DNA of 23,352 bases, taken from contig JBGPOS010000063.1 of the NCBI GenBank assembly GCA_041488155.1, positions 1 to 23,352 on the forward strand. The letters run 5' to 3'. The DNA comes from JBGPOS01 sp041488155 (GTDB lineage Bacteria; Chloroflexota; Dehalococcoidia; Tepidiformales; Tepidiformaceae). A program made the position numbers and the translations under genes. The notes beneath the pieces are model-generated. The model was given only the letters and a program-made list of their open reading frames with translations. It was not told the origin of the DNA and ran no database searches. Positions 8,250 through 15,924 of the stretch are shown piece after piece (position 1 is the stretch's first letter; every line of letters begins with the position of its first letter).

Positions 8250-9154
8250 AAGCCTTCCCTACGAACGCACGGCGGCTCCGGCGCGCCGCCGGTGAATGGA
8301 GTCTTGCCTGGCTGCTAATCTCGCCCGCCGCGGCGCTGTTCGCTGCCTTCGCCTTCTACCCGCTGGGCAAGGCGATGTACCTCAGTCTCTACGAGACCAG
8401 CCCCTTCGGCGGCAAGGACATCTACGTCGGCCTCGACCAGTGGCAGCGCGTCATGCAGGACGACGCGTTCCGCAAGAGCCTCTGGGTGACCGGCAAGTTC
8501 GTGCTTCTCACGGTTCCGGCCGGGATGGTGCTCGGCCTCGCGCTCGCCCTGCTCTCGAACCAGCGGCTCATGGGGATCACTATCTTCCGCACGATCTTCA
8601 GCTCAACGATCGCCAGTTCGGTGGCGATCGCCGCCGTTACCTGGGCGCTCGTGCTGAACCCCCAGAACGGCATCCTCAACTACGTCCTCAAAGAGCTGGG
8701 TTTTCGGCCGATTTCCTGGCTCACAGACCCACAGTGGGCCCTCTTTGCGGTCGCCCTGACGACGGTCTGGATCAGCATCGGGTTCACAACCATCGTCATC
8801 CTGGCGGCGCTGCAGGGCTTGCCACGCGAGCTGTACGAAAGCGCCCAGGTGGACGGAGCGGGACGGATACGCACCTTTGCGAGCATCACGTTGCCCCTCC
8901 TGTCGCCCGCGCTCTTCTTCGTGGGCGTGGTCTCCACCATCTCCGCCCTCCAGACGTTCGGCCAGATTGACGTGCTCACGCGGGGCGGGCCCCTGGGGGA
9001 GACCCGCGTAGCCGTCTACGCAATCTACGAAGACGCCTTCCGCCACCAGGACGTAGGCACGGCTTGCGTCGAATCGATCGTGCTCTTCGCGGTCATCGCC
9101 TCGCTTACTATCCTGCAGTTCCGCGCCGTCGGCCGGCGGGTGTTCTACCAGTGA
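8246..9154 (+). CDS. ugpA: ABC importer permease, UgpA/MalF-type
   Basis: This 302-aa inner-membrane permease starts in a 4-base ATGA overlap with the ATPase stop. It has an N-terminal transmembrane helix (about residues 18-40), several further hydrophobic helices, and the cytoplasmic EAA loop ELYESAQVDGAGRIRTF followed by ITLPLLSPALFF, which docks on the ATPase. Length and helix pattern fit CUT1-family UgpA/MalF permeases. It works with the next gene as a heterodimer. The UgpA label rests on operon order and on the UgpB-like receptor. Other glycoside importers of the CUT1 family have the same layout. Confidence 0.9.
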   Translation: MKAFPTNARRLRRAAGEWSLAWLLISPAAALFAAFAFYPLGKAMYLSLYETSPFGGKDIYVGLDQWQRVMQDDAFRKSLWVTGKFVLLTVPAGMVLGLALALLSNQRLMGITIFRTIFSSTIASSVAIAAVTWALVLNPQNGILNYVLKELGFRPISWLTDPQWALFAVALTTVWISIGFTTIVILAALQGLPRELYESAQVDGAGRIRTFASITLPLLSPALFFVGVVSTISALQTFGQIDVLTRGGPLGETRVAVYAIYEDAFRHQDVGTACVESIVLFAVIASLTILQFRAVGRRVFYQ

Positions 9155-9978
9155 AGATGAAGCGTGGTCTCCGTGTGTCGGGCCTCTACGCCCTGCTACT
9201 CCTGGGGTCGATCATCGTGCTCGGACCGATCTACCTTGCGTTGCTCAATGCTCTCCTGCCTCGGGGCGCCACAGCCGACTACCCTCCGCACCTCCTCCCG
9301 GCCGGGCTCGAGTTCGGCAGTTTCCGCGACGCTTGGACCGACGTGCCGATGGGGCGGTATCTCCTCAACAGCCTGGCCGTCTCCTCGGCGATCGCCGCAC
9401 TCTCGGTCACGACGTCAGTCCTGGCCGCCTATGCCTTCGCCTTCATGCGTTTCCCCGGTCGAAGCGTCGTCTTCGCGCTCTTCCTCGGCTCGCTCATGGT
9501 GCCCTGGGAGGTTTCGGTCGTCCCGAACTTTCAAACTATCCGCACCCTGGGCTGGCTCGATTCGTACCAGGGGCTCGTCGTCCCCTTCGCCGCTTCGGCC
9601 CTGGGCATCTTCCTTCTGCGCCAGCACTTCTTCACCATCCCGCGCGAGTTGCGGGACGCCGCGGCGATGGATGGCTACGGTCATCTGCGGTTCCTCTGGC
9701 GGATCGTGGTGCCGCTCTCCCGGCCCTCCCTCGGCGCGCTCGGCGTGTTCTCCTTCCTCTCCGCGTGGAACCAGTACCTCTGGCCACTCCTCGTCACCAA
9801 CAGCGACGACCACCGGACGGTCCAGATCGGGCTCGCACTCGTCAGCAGCGAGCGGATCGACCGTGTTGACATTGTCATGGCGGCAACGGTCATCGCGCTG
9901 CTTCCGATGTTGCTCCTGCTGCTGCTCTTCCAACGCCAGCTGGTCAGAGGGCTGACAGCCGGGGCCGTCAAGGGCTAA
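9151..9978 (+). CDS. ugpE: ABC importer permease, UgpE/MalG-type
   Basis: This is the second permease, 275 aa from a GTG at 9151 that overlaps the ugpA stop by 4 bases, or 273 aa from the ATG at 9157. It has about six transmembrane helices, beginning near residues 8-32. The EAA loop ELRDAAAMDGYGHLRFLWR is followed by IVVPLSRPSLGAL and then a FLSAWNQYLWPLL helix, typical of MalG/UgpE. It pairs with the preceding permease to form the transmembrane channel. The junction with the receptor gene is a 22-base gap with a GGGAGG ribosome site. Confidence 0.9.
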   Translation: MKMKRGLRVSGLYALLLLGSIIVLGPIYLALLNALLPRGATADYPPHLLPAGLEFGSFRDAWTDVPMGRYLLNSLAVSSAIAALSVTTSVLAAYAFAFMRFPGRSVVFALFLGSLMVPWEVSVVPNFQTIRTLGWLDSYQGLVVPFAASALGIFLLRQHFFTIPRELRDAAAMDGYGHLRFLWRIVVPLSRPSLGALGVFSFLSAWNQYLWPLLVTNSDDHRTVQIGLALVSSERIDRVDIVMAATVIALLPMLLLLLLFQRQLVRGLTAGAVKG

Positions 9979-10000
9979 GCATGAAGGGAGGACGCGCACC

Positions 10001-11428
10001 ATGCGCACGAGAATGCTCCTGGCTCACCTGTTCGCCGGGTTCGTGGTCGTCGCCGCGATCGGATGCGGCGGAGGAGGGACGGGGCCGCAAGCCACCTCGA
10101 CCGGGGCCCCGGCCACGGCGACCCAACGGCCAGCGCGAAAGCCCTTCGATCTGACCAGCCCCGTTACGATCGACTTCTGGCATTCGATGGGCGGCGCAAA
10201 CGCCACCGCCCTGGAAGCCCTCGTCAAGGACTTCCAGGCCCGCGAGCCGAACATCCACGTCAACCTCGTGTACCAGGGCGGCTACACGGACTCCTTCAAC
10301 AAGCTTGTCGCTGTGGGCATGAATTCGAAGGATGCGCCAGCGGTGATCCAACTCGAAGACGTGCTGACGCAAACAATGACCGACAGCAAGAAGACGGTCC
10401 CGATGCAGGACTTCGTCGACCGCGACCGGTTCGATTTGGGCAAGTTTGTACCGCAGGCCCGCGACTACTACACGGTCGACGGGCTTCTGCGGTCGATGCC
10501 GTTCAACGTATCGAGCCCGATCCTCTACTACAACGCGAATGCGTTTCGCGCAGCCGGCCTCGACCCTGCGAACCCTCCGACCGACTTCGACCAACTGGCC
10601 AGGGCCTGCGAGAAACTCATGGTGCGCAAAGGTGACCAGGTGACCCGCCACTGCATCGCCACCGACATCACCTCCTGGTACTTCGAACAGTTCCTTGCGA
10701 AGCAGGGCGCTCTCTACGTCAACCACGCAAACGGACGCGACGGCCGTGCCGACGCGGTGGCGTTCAATAGCCCCGAAGGCCTGAAGGTCATGCGCTGGTG
10801 GCAGGAAGGGGTGAAGAGCGGCCTGATCCTGAACGTCGGACGCAATCCAGCGGGGCCGGATGCCCTCCTCGCCCTCGTTAACCCCGACGGCGGGGCGGCC
10901 ATCGCCTTGCAGAGCTCGGCCAACCTCCGCTCTGTGGTCGACTTCCTCGAGGCGAACAAGGGTCTCAACATCGATCCCGCTACGGCCCCGTTGCCATCGC
11001 CGACCCCCGGCGGCAAGGGGATCGTGCTCGGCGGAGCGTCACTCTGGATCCCGGCGACCGGCGACACGCCCAGGGAAGAGGCCGCCTGGAAGCTCGTGAG
11101 CTTCCTCAGCAGCGCTGAGGTCCAGGCGAAGTGGCATGCGACCAGCGGCTACCTCCCGGTGCGCTTCGACAGTCTGGACCTCCAACCGGTCCAGGACCTC
11201 TACAAGAAGTACCCGCAGTTCCGTCTGCTCGTCGACGAGATCCGCCAGTCGCCCAACACCCGCGCCACGCAAGGGGCGCTGATGGGCCCATCGCAGCAGG
11301 TGCGCGACGCTCTCGTCTCAGCGATCGAAGAGATGTTGCTCCGCGGCACCTCCCCCGAGCAGGCGCTCAAGCAGGCCGAATCGCAGGCCAACGAGGCGAT
11401 CAAGCGCTACAACCGGGCGGTGGAGTAG
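10001..11428 (+). CDS. ugpB: Extracellular solute-binding lipoprotein, UgpB-like
   Basis: This 475-aa receptor delivers substrate to the importer. A signal peptide ends in a lipobox-like AIGC with C22 as the probable lipidated cysteine, followed by a Gly- and Thr/Pro-rich linker. The mature part is a family-1 binding protein: a TIDFWHSMGG start, the PFNVSSPILYYNANAFRAAG segment strongly reminiscent of UgpB, and an ASLWIPATG hinge region. Glycerol-3-phosphate or a glycerophosphodiester is the likely ligand by family, but related receptors bind sugars. The PAP2-type phosphatase that follows is compatible with phospholipid head-group use. The ATG at 10001 has GGGAGG 9 bases ahead. Confidence 0.88.
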   Translation: MRTRMLLAHLFAGFVVVAAIGCGGGGTGPQATSTGAPATATQRPARKPFDLTSPVTIDFWHSMGGANATALEALVKDFQAREPNIHVNLVYQGGYTDSFNKLVAVGMNSKDAPAVIQLEDVLTQTMTDSKKTVPMQDFVDRDRFDLGKFVPQARDYYTVDGLLRSMPFNVSSPILYYNANAFRAAGLDPANPPTDFDQLARACEKLMVRKGDQVTRHCIATDITSWYFEQFLAKQGALYVNHANGRDGRADAVAFNSPEGLKVMRWWQEGVKSGLILNVGRNPAGPDALLALVNPDGGAAIALQSSANLRSVVDFLEANKGLNIDPATAPLPSPTPGGKGIVLGGASLWIPATGDTPREEAAWKLVSFLSSAEVQAKWHATSGYLPVRFDSLDLQPVQDLYKKYPQFRLLVDEIRQSPNTRATQGALMGPSQQVRDALVSAIEEMLLRGTSPEQALKQAESQANEAIKRYNRAVE

Positions 11429-11576
11429 ATCGCCGGACGACGCGTTTTCGTTGAGTCGCGGCCTCGCGGCGAACACTAGCGACGACCGGCCCACCGGGGA
11501 TGGCCCAGGTGCTGTGGGTCGAAGGCCACCGAACTCCCTAGTCTGGTCGGTAGTGGCACAAGACTATCGCCCGGGG

Positions 11577-12323
11577 ATGGCGGCGAGAAGCCGAGCCTTG
11601 CCCCATGCAGTTCAGGCTTGGTTCTTTGCCCGCGACTTTGGGATCCTCGTAGCCGTCATTCTCGGCTACTTCTTCCTGCGCGGGCAGGCGCCGGCCAGGA
11701 TCAACGCCTCCGTCGATGTCACGGTGGTCCTCATCGACATCGAGAAGGCCCTCCGTGTCTTCTGGGAGCCGGAGATCCAGGAACTCTCGACGCACTTCTA
11801 CTGGACGCAGGAACTCGCCAACTACGTCTACGCCTACATGCACTTCCCGGTGCTGGCGGCCGTCGGCGCCTGGCTCTGGGCCCGTGATCGCCGCCAGTTC
11901 CGGATCGTGCGAGACACGATGTACGTCTCGATGGTGATCGGGCTGGTCTTCTACTACGCCGTACCGGCAGCGCCGCCCCGGTTGATGGCCCTCAACGGCC
12001 ACGATTACGGGTTTGTTGACACCGTGTTCGGCGGGAATACGACCGTGCAGTACATGCAGCCCTCGCTCTTCGTGAACCAGTACGCGGCCATCCCGAGCTT
12101 CCACTTCGGCTGGATGGCCCTCGCTTCGGTCGCGCTCTGGGCAAGCGAGCCCCACCCCCTGGCCCGCGTGGGCGCCGTCTTCCTCACCCTGATCATGACC
12201 TGGGCCAGCGTGGCCACCGCCAACCACCTGTTCATCGACGTAGCCCTGGGAGGGCTGGTGGTGCTGGGCTCATGGTTGGTGGCAGTGTGGGTCCGGCGCC
12301 GCATGCTGGCCGCGCCGCAGTGA
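11577..12323 (+). CDS. PAP2-family membrane phosphatase / inositolphosphotransferase-like protein
   Basis: This roughly 248-aa polytopic membrane protein has the active-site motifs of the PAP2 superfamily in its second half: PSFHFGW (PSxH) and ANHLFID (NHxxxD), after a YYAVPAAPPR segment that stands where the first motif is expected. The IEKALRVFWEP stretch near the first helices is typical of the PAP2_3 group, which includes actinobacterial inositol-phosphate transferases and lipid phosphatases. It acts at the membrane face on phosphorylated lipids. It follows ugpB by about 150 bases on the same strand. The start is uncertain: ATG at 11577 gives a sensible length, while a TTG at 11451 or a GTG at about 11550 are also open. 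It converges with the ACP gene, leaving a 23-base gap. Confidence 0.75.
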   Translation: MAARSRALPHAVQAWFFARDFGILVAVILGYFFLRGQAPARINASVDVTVVLIDIEKALRVFWEPEIQELSTHFYWTQELANYVYAYMHFPVLAAVGAWLWARDRRQFRIVRDTMYVSMVIGLVFYYAVPAAPPRLMALNGHDYGFVDTVFGGNTTVQYMQPSLFVNQYAAIPSFHFGWMALASVALWASEPHPLARVGAVFLTLIMTWASVATANHLFIDVALGGLVVLGSWLVAVWVRRRMLAAPQ

Positions 12324-12346
12324 CCGGCGGCTCGCTCGCGATTCTT

Positions 12347-12592
12347 TCACTTCGAATTCGCCGTCAGATACGTGACGCAGCCATCCAGCGATTCCAGCTT
12401 CGAATAATCCGCTTCCGGGATGTCGAGACCTGTCTGCTCGCAGACGCCGATGACGAAGTTCAGGAAGTCCATCGAGTCGATGTCCAGCTGATCGCGAAAC
12501 TCTACGTCGGGCTCGAGGTCGGCCAGGTGCGCCTCGGGCGCTATCTGGCCGAGAACGCGCAGCACCGTTGCCCGGGCATCGTCGCGGTTCAC
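12347..12592 (-). CDS. Acyl carrier protein
   Basis: This 81-aa protein carries acyl groups on a 4'-phosphopantetheine attached to S40 in the motif LDIDSMDF. The acidic character, the four-helix length and the C-terminal LESLDG segment are those of a stand-alone ACP. It begins with GTG inside a 4-base GTGA overlap with the E2 stop, so it is made together with the 2-oxoacid dehydrogenase E2 and not with fatty acid synthesis genes. The DSMDF variant differs from the DSLD of housekeeping AcpP, so a specialised role is likely. Partners could be the E2, the synthetase or an enzyme outside the window. The role is not known from sequence. Confidence 0.9.
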   Translation of the reverse strand: MNRDDARATVLRVLGQIAPEAHLADLEPDVEFRDQLDIDSMDFLNFVIGVCEQTGLDIPEADYSKLESLDGCVTYLTANSK

Positions 12593-13938
12593 AGGTGCTC
12601 TGGCTCCTGCAGCAGCCTTTCGATGGCAGCGAGGAAGCGTCCGCCGCGATGGCCGTCGCTCGCCCGGTGGTCCCCTGCGAGCGAGGCGGAGATGATGGGC
12701 CGGGCTCCGACCATCCCGCCCGAGGCCCAGGGCCGCTCGGTGATTCGCCCGAAGCCTACGAGGGCCACCTGCGGCGGGTAAATCACTCCGTACACGTAGT
12801 CGACACCCTGCTCGCCGAGGTTCGTTACGGTGATGGTGCCCGATGACATCTCGGAGGCGCGGAGCCGGCCCGCCCGCGCCCGCTGCACAAGATCGCGGAG
12901 CTCGCGCATCACAACGTCGACGGGCTTGGTGGCAGCATCGAGGATCGCGGGCGCGACGAGACCACCGGGGCGAAGGGAGATGGCGACGCCAAGGTTCACT
13001 TCGGCACTCGGCCGGAACTCGTCTTCAGTCCAATAGCCATTGACTTCCGGGACGTCGTGGACCGCCAGCGCTGATGCTTTGAGGAGCAACGCTGAGTACA
13101 GCATCCGCTCGGCGACCGGCCGGGAGGAGTTCTGCGTAGCAAGCCAGTCCAGCGCGCGTTTCATGTCAATGTCGACGCCCAGAAAGTAGTGGGGGATCTC
13201 CCGGTTCGAGCGCGCCATGAGGGCGGCGATCGGGCCGCGTTGCGGGCCCTTGGCCCGGGCCGGGGCGGGCATCGGGACGGCTTCAGCCACCGGCGCCGGG
13301 GTGGGCGGGAGTTCCCGGATCGCCTTTTTGATGTCGGCTCCTGTGATGGAGCCGGCAGGGCCGGTGCCGGCCAGCAGCGAAAGGTCGATCGCGTGTTCGC
13401 GCGCCAGGCGCTGGGCCCTGGGGGAGACGAGCAGCCGCCGTCGCGGCGGCGGCGCGGCGGCCGGTGCGGGCGCTCGTTGCCGGGCAGCATGCTCGACATC
13501 GGCGCGCGTGACGCATCCATCGACCCCCGTCCCACGGATGGAGGCGAGGTCGATCGCCAGCTCCCGAGCGACCAGCCGGGCTGTGGGGGTCGCCCTCGAT
13601 GGAGCCTCCATCTTCGTGGGCACGGGCGGCGGCGTGATCTCTGCAACCCGCGCGACTTCCGCCACAGGCCGGGTGGGCGGGGCCATGACCGGTGTGGCCC
13701 CCGCCTCCGCCTCCACCAGCGCCAGCGGCGTCCCTACCGGCACCCGTTCGCCTTCGTTCACGAGAAGCCGCGAAATGATGCCCGTGTGGAAGATCTCGAC
13801 CTCCATATCAGCCTTGTCGGTCTCGACTTCCACCACAATGTCGCCACGGGCTACCCGCTCGCCGGGCTTCACCAGCCAGCGCGTCACCGTGCCTTCAGTC
13901 ATGTCGGCGCCGAGCGAGGGCATGAGGAATTCAGCCAC
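12589..13938 (-). CDS. Dihydrolipoamide acyltransferase (E2) with two E3-binding domains
   Basis: This 449-aa E2 moves the acyl group from the E1-generated acyl-lipoamide to CoA. Domains in order are: one lipoyl domain (1-80) with lipoylated K42 in ETDKADME; a Pro/Ala linker; a first peripheral-subunit-binding domain (about 117-152, ARLVARELAIDLASIRGTG); a second one (about 172-207, AQRLAREHAIDLSLLAGTG); and a catalytic core (about 229-449) with H424 and D428 in GDHRASDG. One binding domain is more common. Translation starts at GTG 13938, giving the familiar MAEFLMPSLGADM opening and overlapping the E1 beta stop by 8 bases. The frame is open to 14061, but that part is unlike E2. No E3 gene is in the window. 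Confidence 0.93.
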   Translation of the reverse strand: MAEFLMPSLGADMTEGTVTRWLVKPGERVARGDIVVEVETDKADMEVEIFHTGIISRLLVNEGERVPVGTPLALVEAEAGATPVMAPPTRPVAEVARVAEITPPPVPTKMEAPSRATPTARLVARELAIDLASIRGTGVDGCVTRADVEHAARQRAPAPAAAPPPRRRLLVSPRAQRLAREHAIDLSLLAGTGPAGSITGADIKKAIRELPPTPAPVAEAVPMPAPARAKGPQRGPIAALMARSNREIPHYFLGVDIDMKRALDWLATQNSSRPVAERMLYSALLLKASALAVHDVPEVNGYWTEDEFRPSAEVNLGVAISLRPGGLVAPAILDAATKPVDVVMRELRDLVQRARAGRLRASEMSSGTITVTNLGEQGVDYVYGVIYPPQVALVGFGRITERPWASGGMVGARPIISASLAGDHRASDGHRGGRFLAAIERLLQEPEHL

Positions 13939-14932
13939 CGGCGCCCACCACGGTAAGAACCGCAGCGACGATGCGCGGCACCTGCGGGAGTGCGGCGTCC
14001 TCCAGGTGCCGGGCGTAGGGAAGGGGCACCTCTTCGGTGCAGACTCGGGCCACAGGCGCATCGAGGTCGTAGAGCGCGCCTTCCATAATGCGGGCCATGA
14101 TCTCCGCCGAGATGCTGCCGCTTCGCCAGCCCTCGTCCACGATCACCGCGCGGTGTGTCTCCCGCACCGAGGCCAGGACCGACTCGGTATCGAGAGGCCG
14201 CAGGGTGCGAAGGTCGAGTACCCGGGCGTCGACCCCCTTGCCCTTGAGTTCGGTCGCCGCCTGCAATGTCTTCGGGATGGATCCTCCATAGGAGATAAGG
14301 GTCACATCCGACCCCTCGCGGAGCACGGCAGCACGGGCGATTTCGACGGCGCCGGCATCGGGCGCCAGCTCACCTTCCATGTTGTAGAGCAAAGCGTTTT
14401 CGAAGATGAGCACCGGGTCCGGGTCCTCGAGGGCAGTCCAAAGCATGCCTCGGGCGTCTGCGATCGTGCCCGGCGTTAGCACTTTGATCCCTGGGATATG
14501 GGCGTACCAGCCTTCGAGGCTGTGCGAGTGTTGCGCGGCCAGCTGGCGCCCGCCGCCGGTCGCCATGCGGATCACGAGAGGAACGTTGAATTGGCCGCCG
14601 GACATGTGGAGGAGGGTCGCCGCGTTGTTCAGGATCTGGTCGAGTGCCAGCAGACTGAAGTTCACAGTCATGATTTCGACGATCGGCCGCATCCCGTTCA
14701 TTGCGGCGCCGATCCCGGCCCCCACAAACGCCGATTCCGAAAGCGGCGTGTCACGAATGCGCTCGGGGCCGAACTCGTCAAGGAGCCCCTTGCTGACAGC
14801 GAAACAGCCGCCATATAGGCCGACGTCCTCGCCCATGAGGAACACCCTGGGGTCGCGCTGCAGCGCTTCGCGGATGGCTTCGCGCATCGCTTCCCGATAG
14901 GAGATTGTTCGAGCGGCGGCGGGCGCGGTCAT
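13931..14932 (-). CDS. 2-oxoacid dehydrogenase E1 component, beta subunit (PdhB-like)
   Basis: This 333-aa subunit forms an alpha2beta2 thiamine-diphosphate enzyme with the upstream alpha subunit. It shows the family's MGEDVGLYGGCF opening, the DTPLSESAFVGAGIGAA segment, ALDQILNNAA, and an HSHSLEGWYAHIPGIKVLTPG block. It ends with a transketolase-C-like domain containing LRTLRPLD and VDEGWRSG. These features are closer to pyruvate dehydrogenase PdhB than to branched-chain enzymes, but acetoin dehydrogenase is also possible. The ATG overlaps the alpha stop by 4 bases (ATGA), and the stop overlaps the E2 start. Confidence 0.93.
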   Translation of the reverse strand: MTAPAAARTISYREAMREAIREALQRDPRVFLMGEDVGLYGGCFAVSKGLLDEFGPERIRDTPLSESAFVGAGIGAAMNGMRPIVEIMTVNFSLLALDQILNNAATLLHMSGGQFNVPLVIRMATGGGRQLAAQHSHSLEGWYAHIPGIKVLTPGTIADARGMLWTALEDPDPVLIFENALLYNMEGELAPDAGAVEIARAAVLREGSDVTLISYGGSIPKTLQAATELKGKGVDARVLDLRTLRPLDTESVLASVRETHRAVIVDEGWRSGSISAEIMARIMEGALYDLDAPVARVCTEEVPLPYARHLEDAALPQVPRIVAAVLTVVGAGG

Positions 14933-15924
14933 CGAGAGCCCTCCGAGTAGACAAAACGGGTGAGGTCTTCCACCGGTTCGAGCGGGGCTGCTTCTGCGAA
15001 GGCGATCGCATCGTCGATCTCGGCCGCGATCGCCGTTTCCATCTGTTCAAGCTGCCCCGCCGCGAGGTACCCGCCCGACTGCAGGCGATCGACGAGCGCA
15101 GCGATGGGGTCGCGCTTCTTCCACTCCTCGACCTCCTGTTTCTGGCGGTAGAGTTCCGGGTCGTACATGGAGTGCGCCCGGAAGCGGTACGTACGCAGCT
15201 CGAGAAAGTAGGGGCCACCACCGCCGCGGACGCCTGCCACAGCCCGGCGGGCCGCGTCCTCGACTGCGCGGACATCCATCCCGTCGACGGTCCAGGCAGG
15301 CACGTCGTAGCTCGCGGCCTTCACGGCGACGTTGGTTTCGGACTCTGAGCGCGCGAGGGCCGTCCCCATGGCATAGAGGTTGTTCTCGCAACAGAAGAGG
15401 ACCGGGAGCTTCCAGAGGGCCGCCAGGTTCATCGACTCGTGAAATTCGCCTTCAGCCACCGCCCCCTCGCCGAAGAAACAGGCGGTCACCCGCTCGCGAC
15501 CCTGCATGCGGTCGGCGAGTGCCAACCCGACGGCGATCGGCAGCCCGCCTCCCACGATGGCATTGCCGCCGTAGAAGCGGGTCGCTGCGTCGAAGATGTG
15601 CATCGACCCGCCCCGGCCCCGGCTGCATCCGCTCTGCTTGCCGAACATCTCGGCCATCAGGGCGCGGGCGCTGATCCCGCGGGCAAGCGCATGGCCGTGC
15701 TCGCGATAGGTAGCGACGACGGCGTCGCCGGGCTCCAGCGCCTCCATGACGCCGACCGCGACCGCCTCTTCGCCAATGTAGAGATGAAGGAACCCTCGGA
15801 TCCGGCTCGCGCTGTACAGCTCGATGCACTTCTCTTCGAACCGACGGATACGGAGCATCTGCCGCAAGAGGTGAACCTCGTGCTCCTCGACGGCCGATGC
15901 GGCGGGTGTGTCGCTGACGGTCAC
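14929..15924 (-). CDS. 2-oxoacid dehydrogenase E1 component, alpha subunit (PdhA-like)
   Basis: This 331-aa thiamine-diphosphate-binding subunit decarboxylates a 2-oxoacid, probably pyruvate, and reductively acylates the E2 lipoyl group. The cofactor motif runs from GEGAVAEGEFHESMN to ENNLYAMGT, and the family landmarks IRRFEEKCIELY, GEEAVAVGVMEAL, YREHGHALARG and GRGGSMHIFD are present. The ENNxYAMGT segment and MHIFD are PdhA-like. The HSMYDPELYR stretch corresponds to the phosphorylation-loop region of the family. The ATG sits in an ATGA overlap with the synthetase stop and its own stop overlaps the beta ATG, so the genes are translationally coupled. Confidence 0.94.
   Translation of the reverse strand: MTVSDTPAASAVEEHEVHLLRQMLRIRRFEEKCIELYSASRIRGFLHLYIGEEAVAVGVMEALEPGDAVVATYREHGHALARGISARALMAEMFGKQSGCSRGRGGSMHIFDAATRFYGGNAIVGGGLPIAVGLALADRMQGRERVTACFFGEGAVAEGEFHESMNLAALWKLPVLFCCENNLYAMGTALARSESETNVAVKAASYDVPAWTVDGMDVRAVEDAARRAVAGVRGGGGPYFLELRTYRFRAHSMYDPELYRQKQEVEEWKKRDPIAALVDRLQSGGYLAAGQLEQMETAIAAEIDDAIAFAEAAPLEPVEDLTRFVYSEGSR

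Noticed and set aside
13217..14479. Plus-strand open frame of 420 codons opposite E2 and E1 beta
   Set aside because: It spans two well-supported antisense genes and reads as Ala/Arg/Ser-rich low-complexity sequence.
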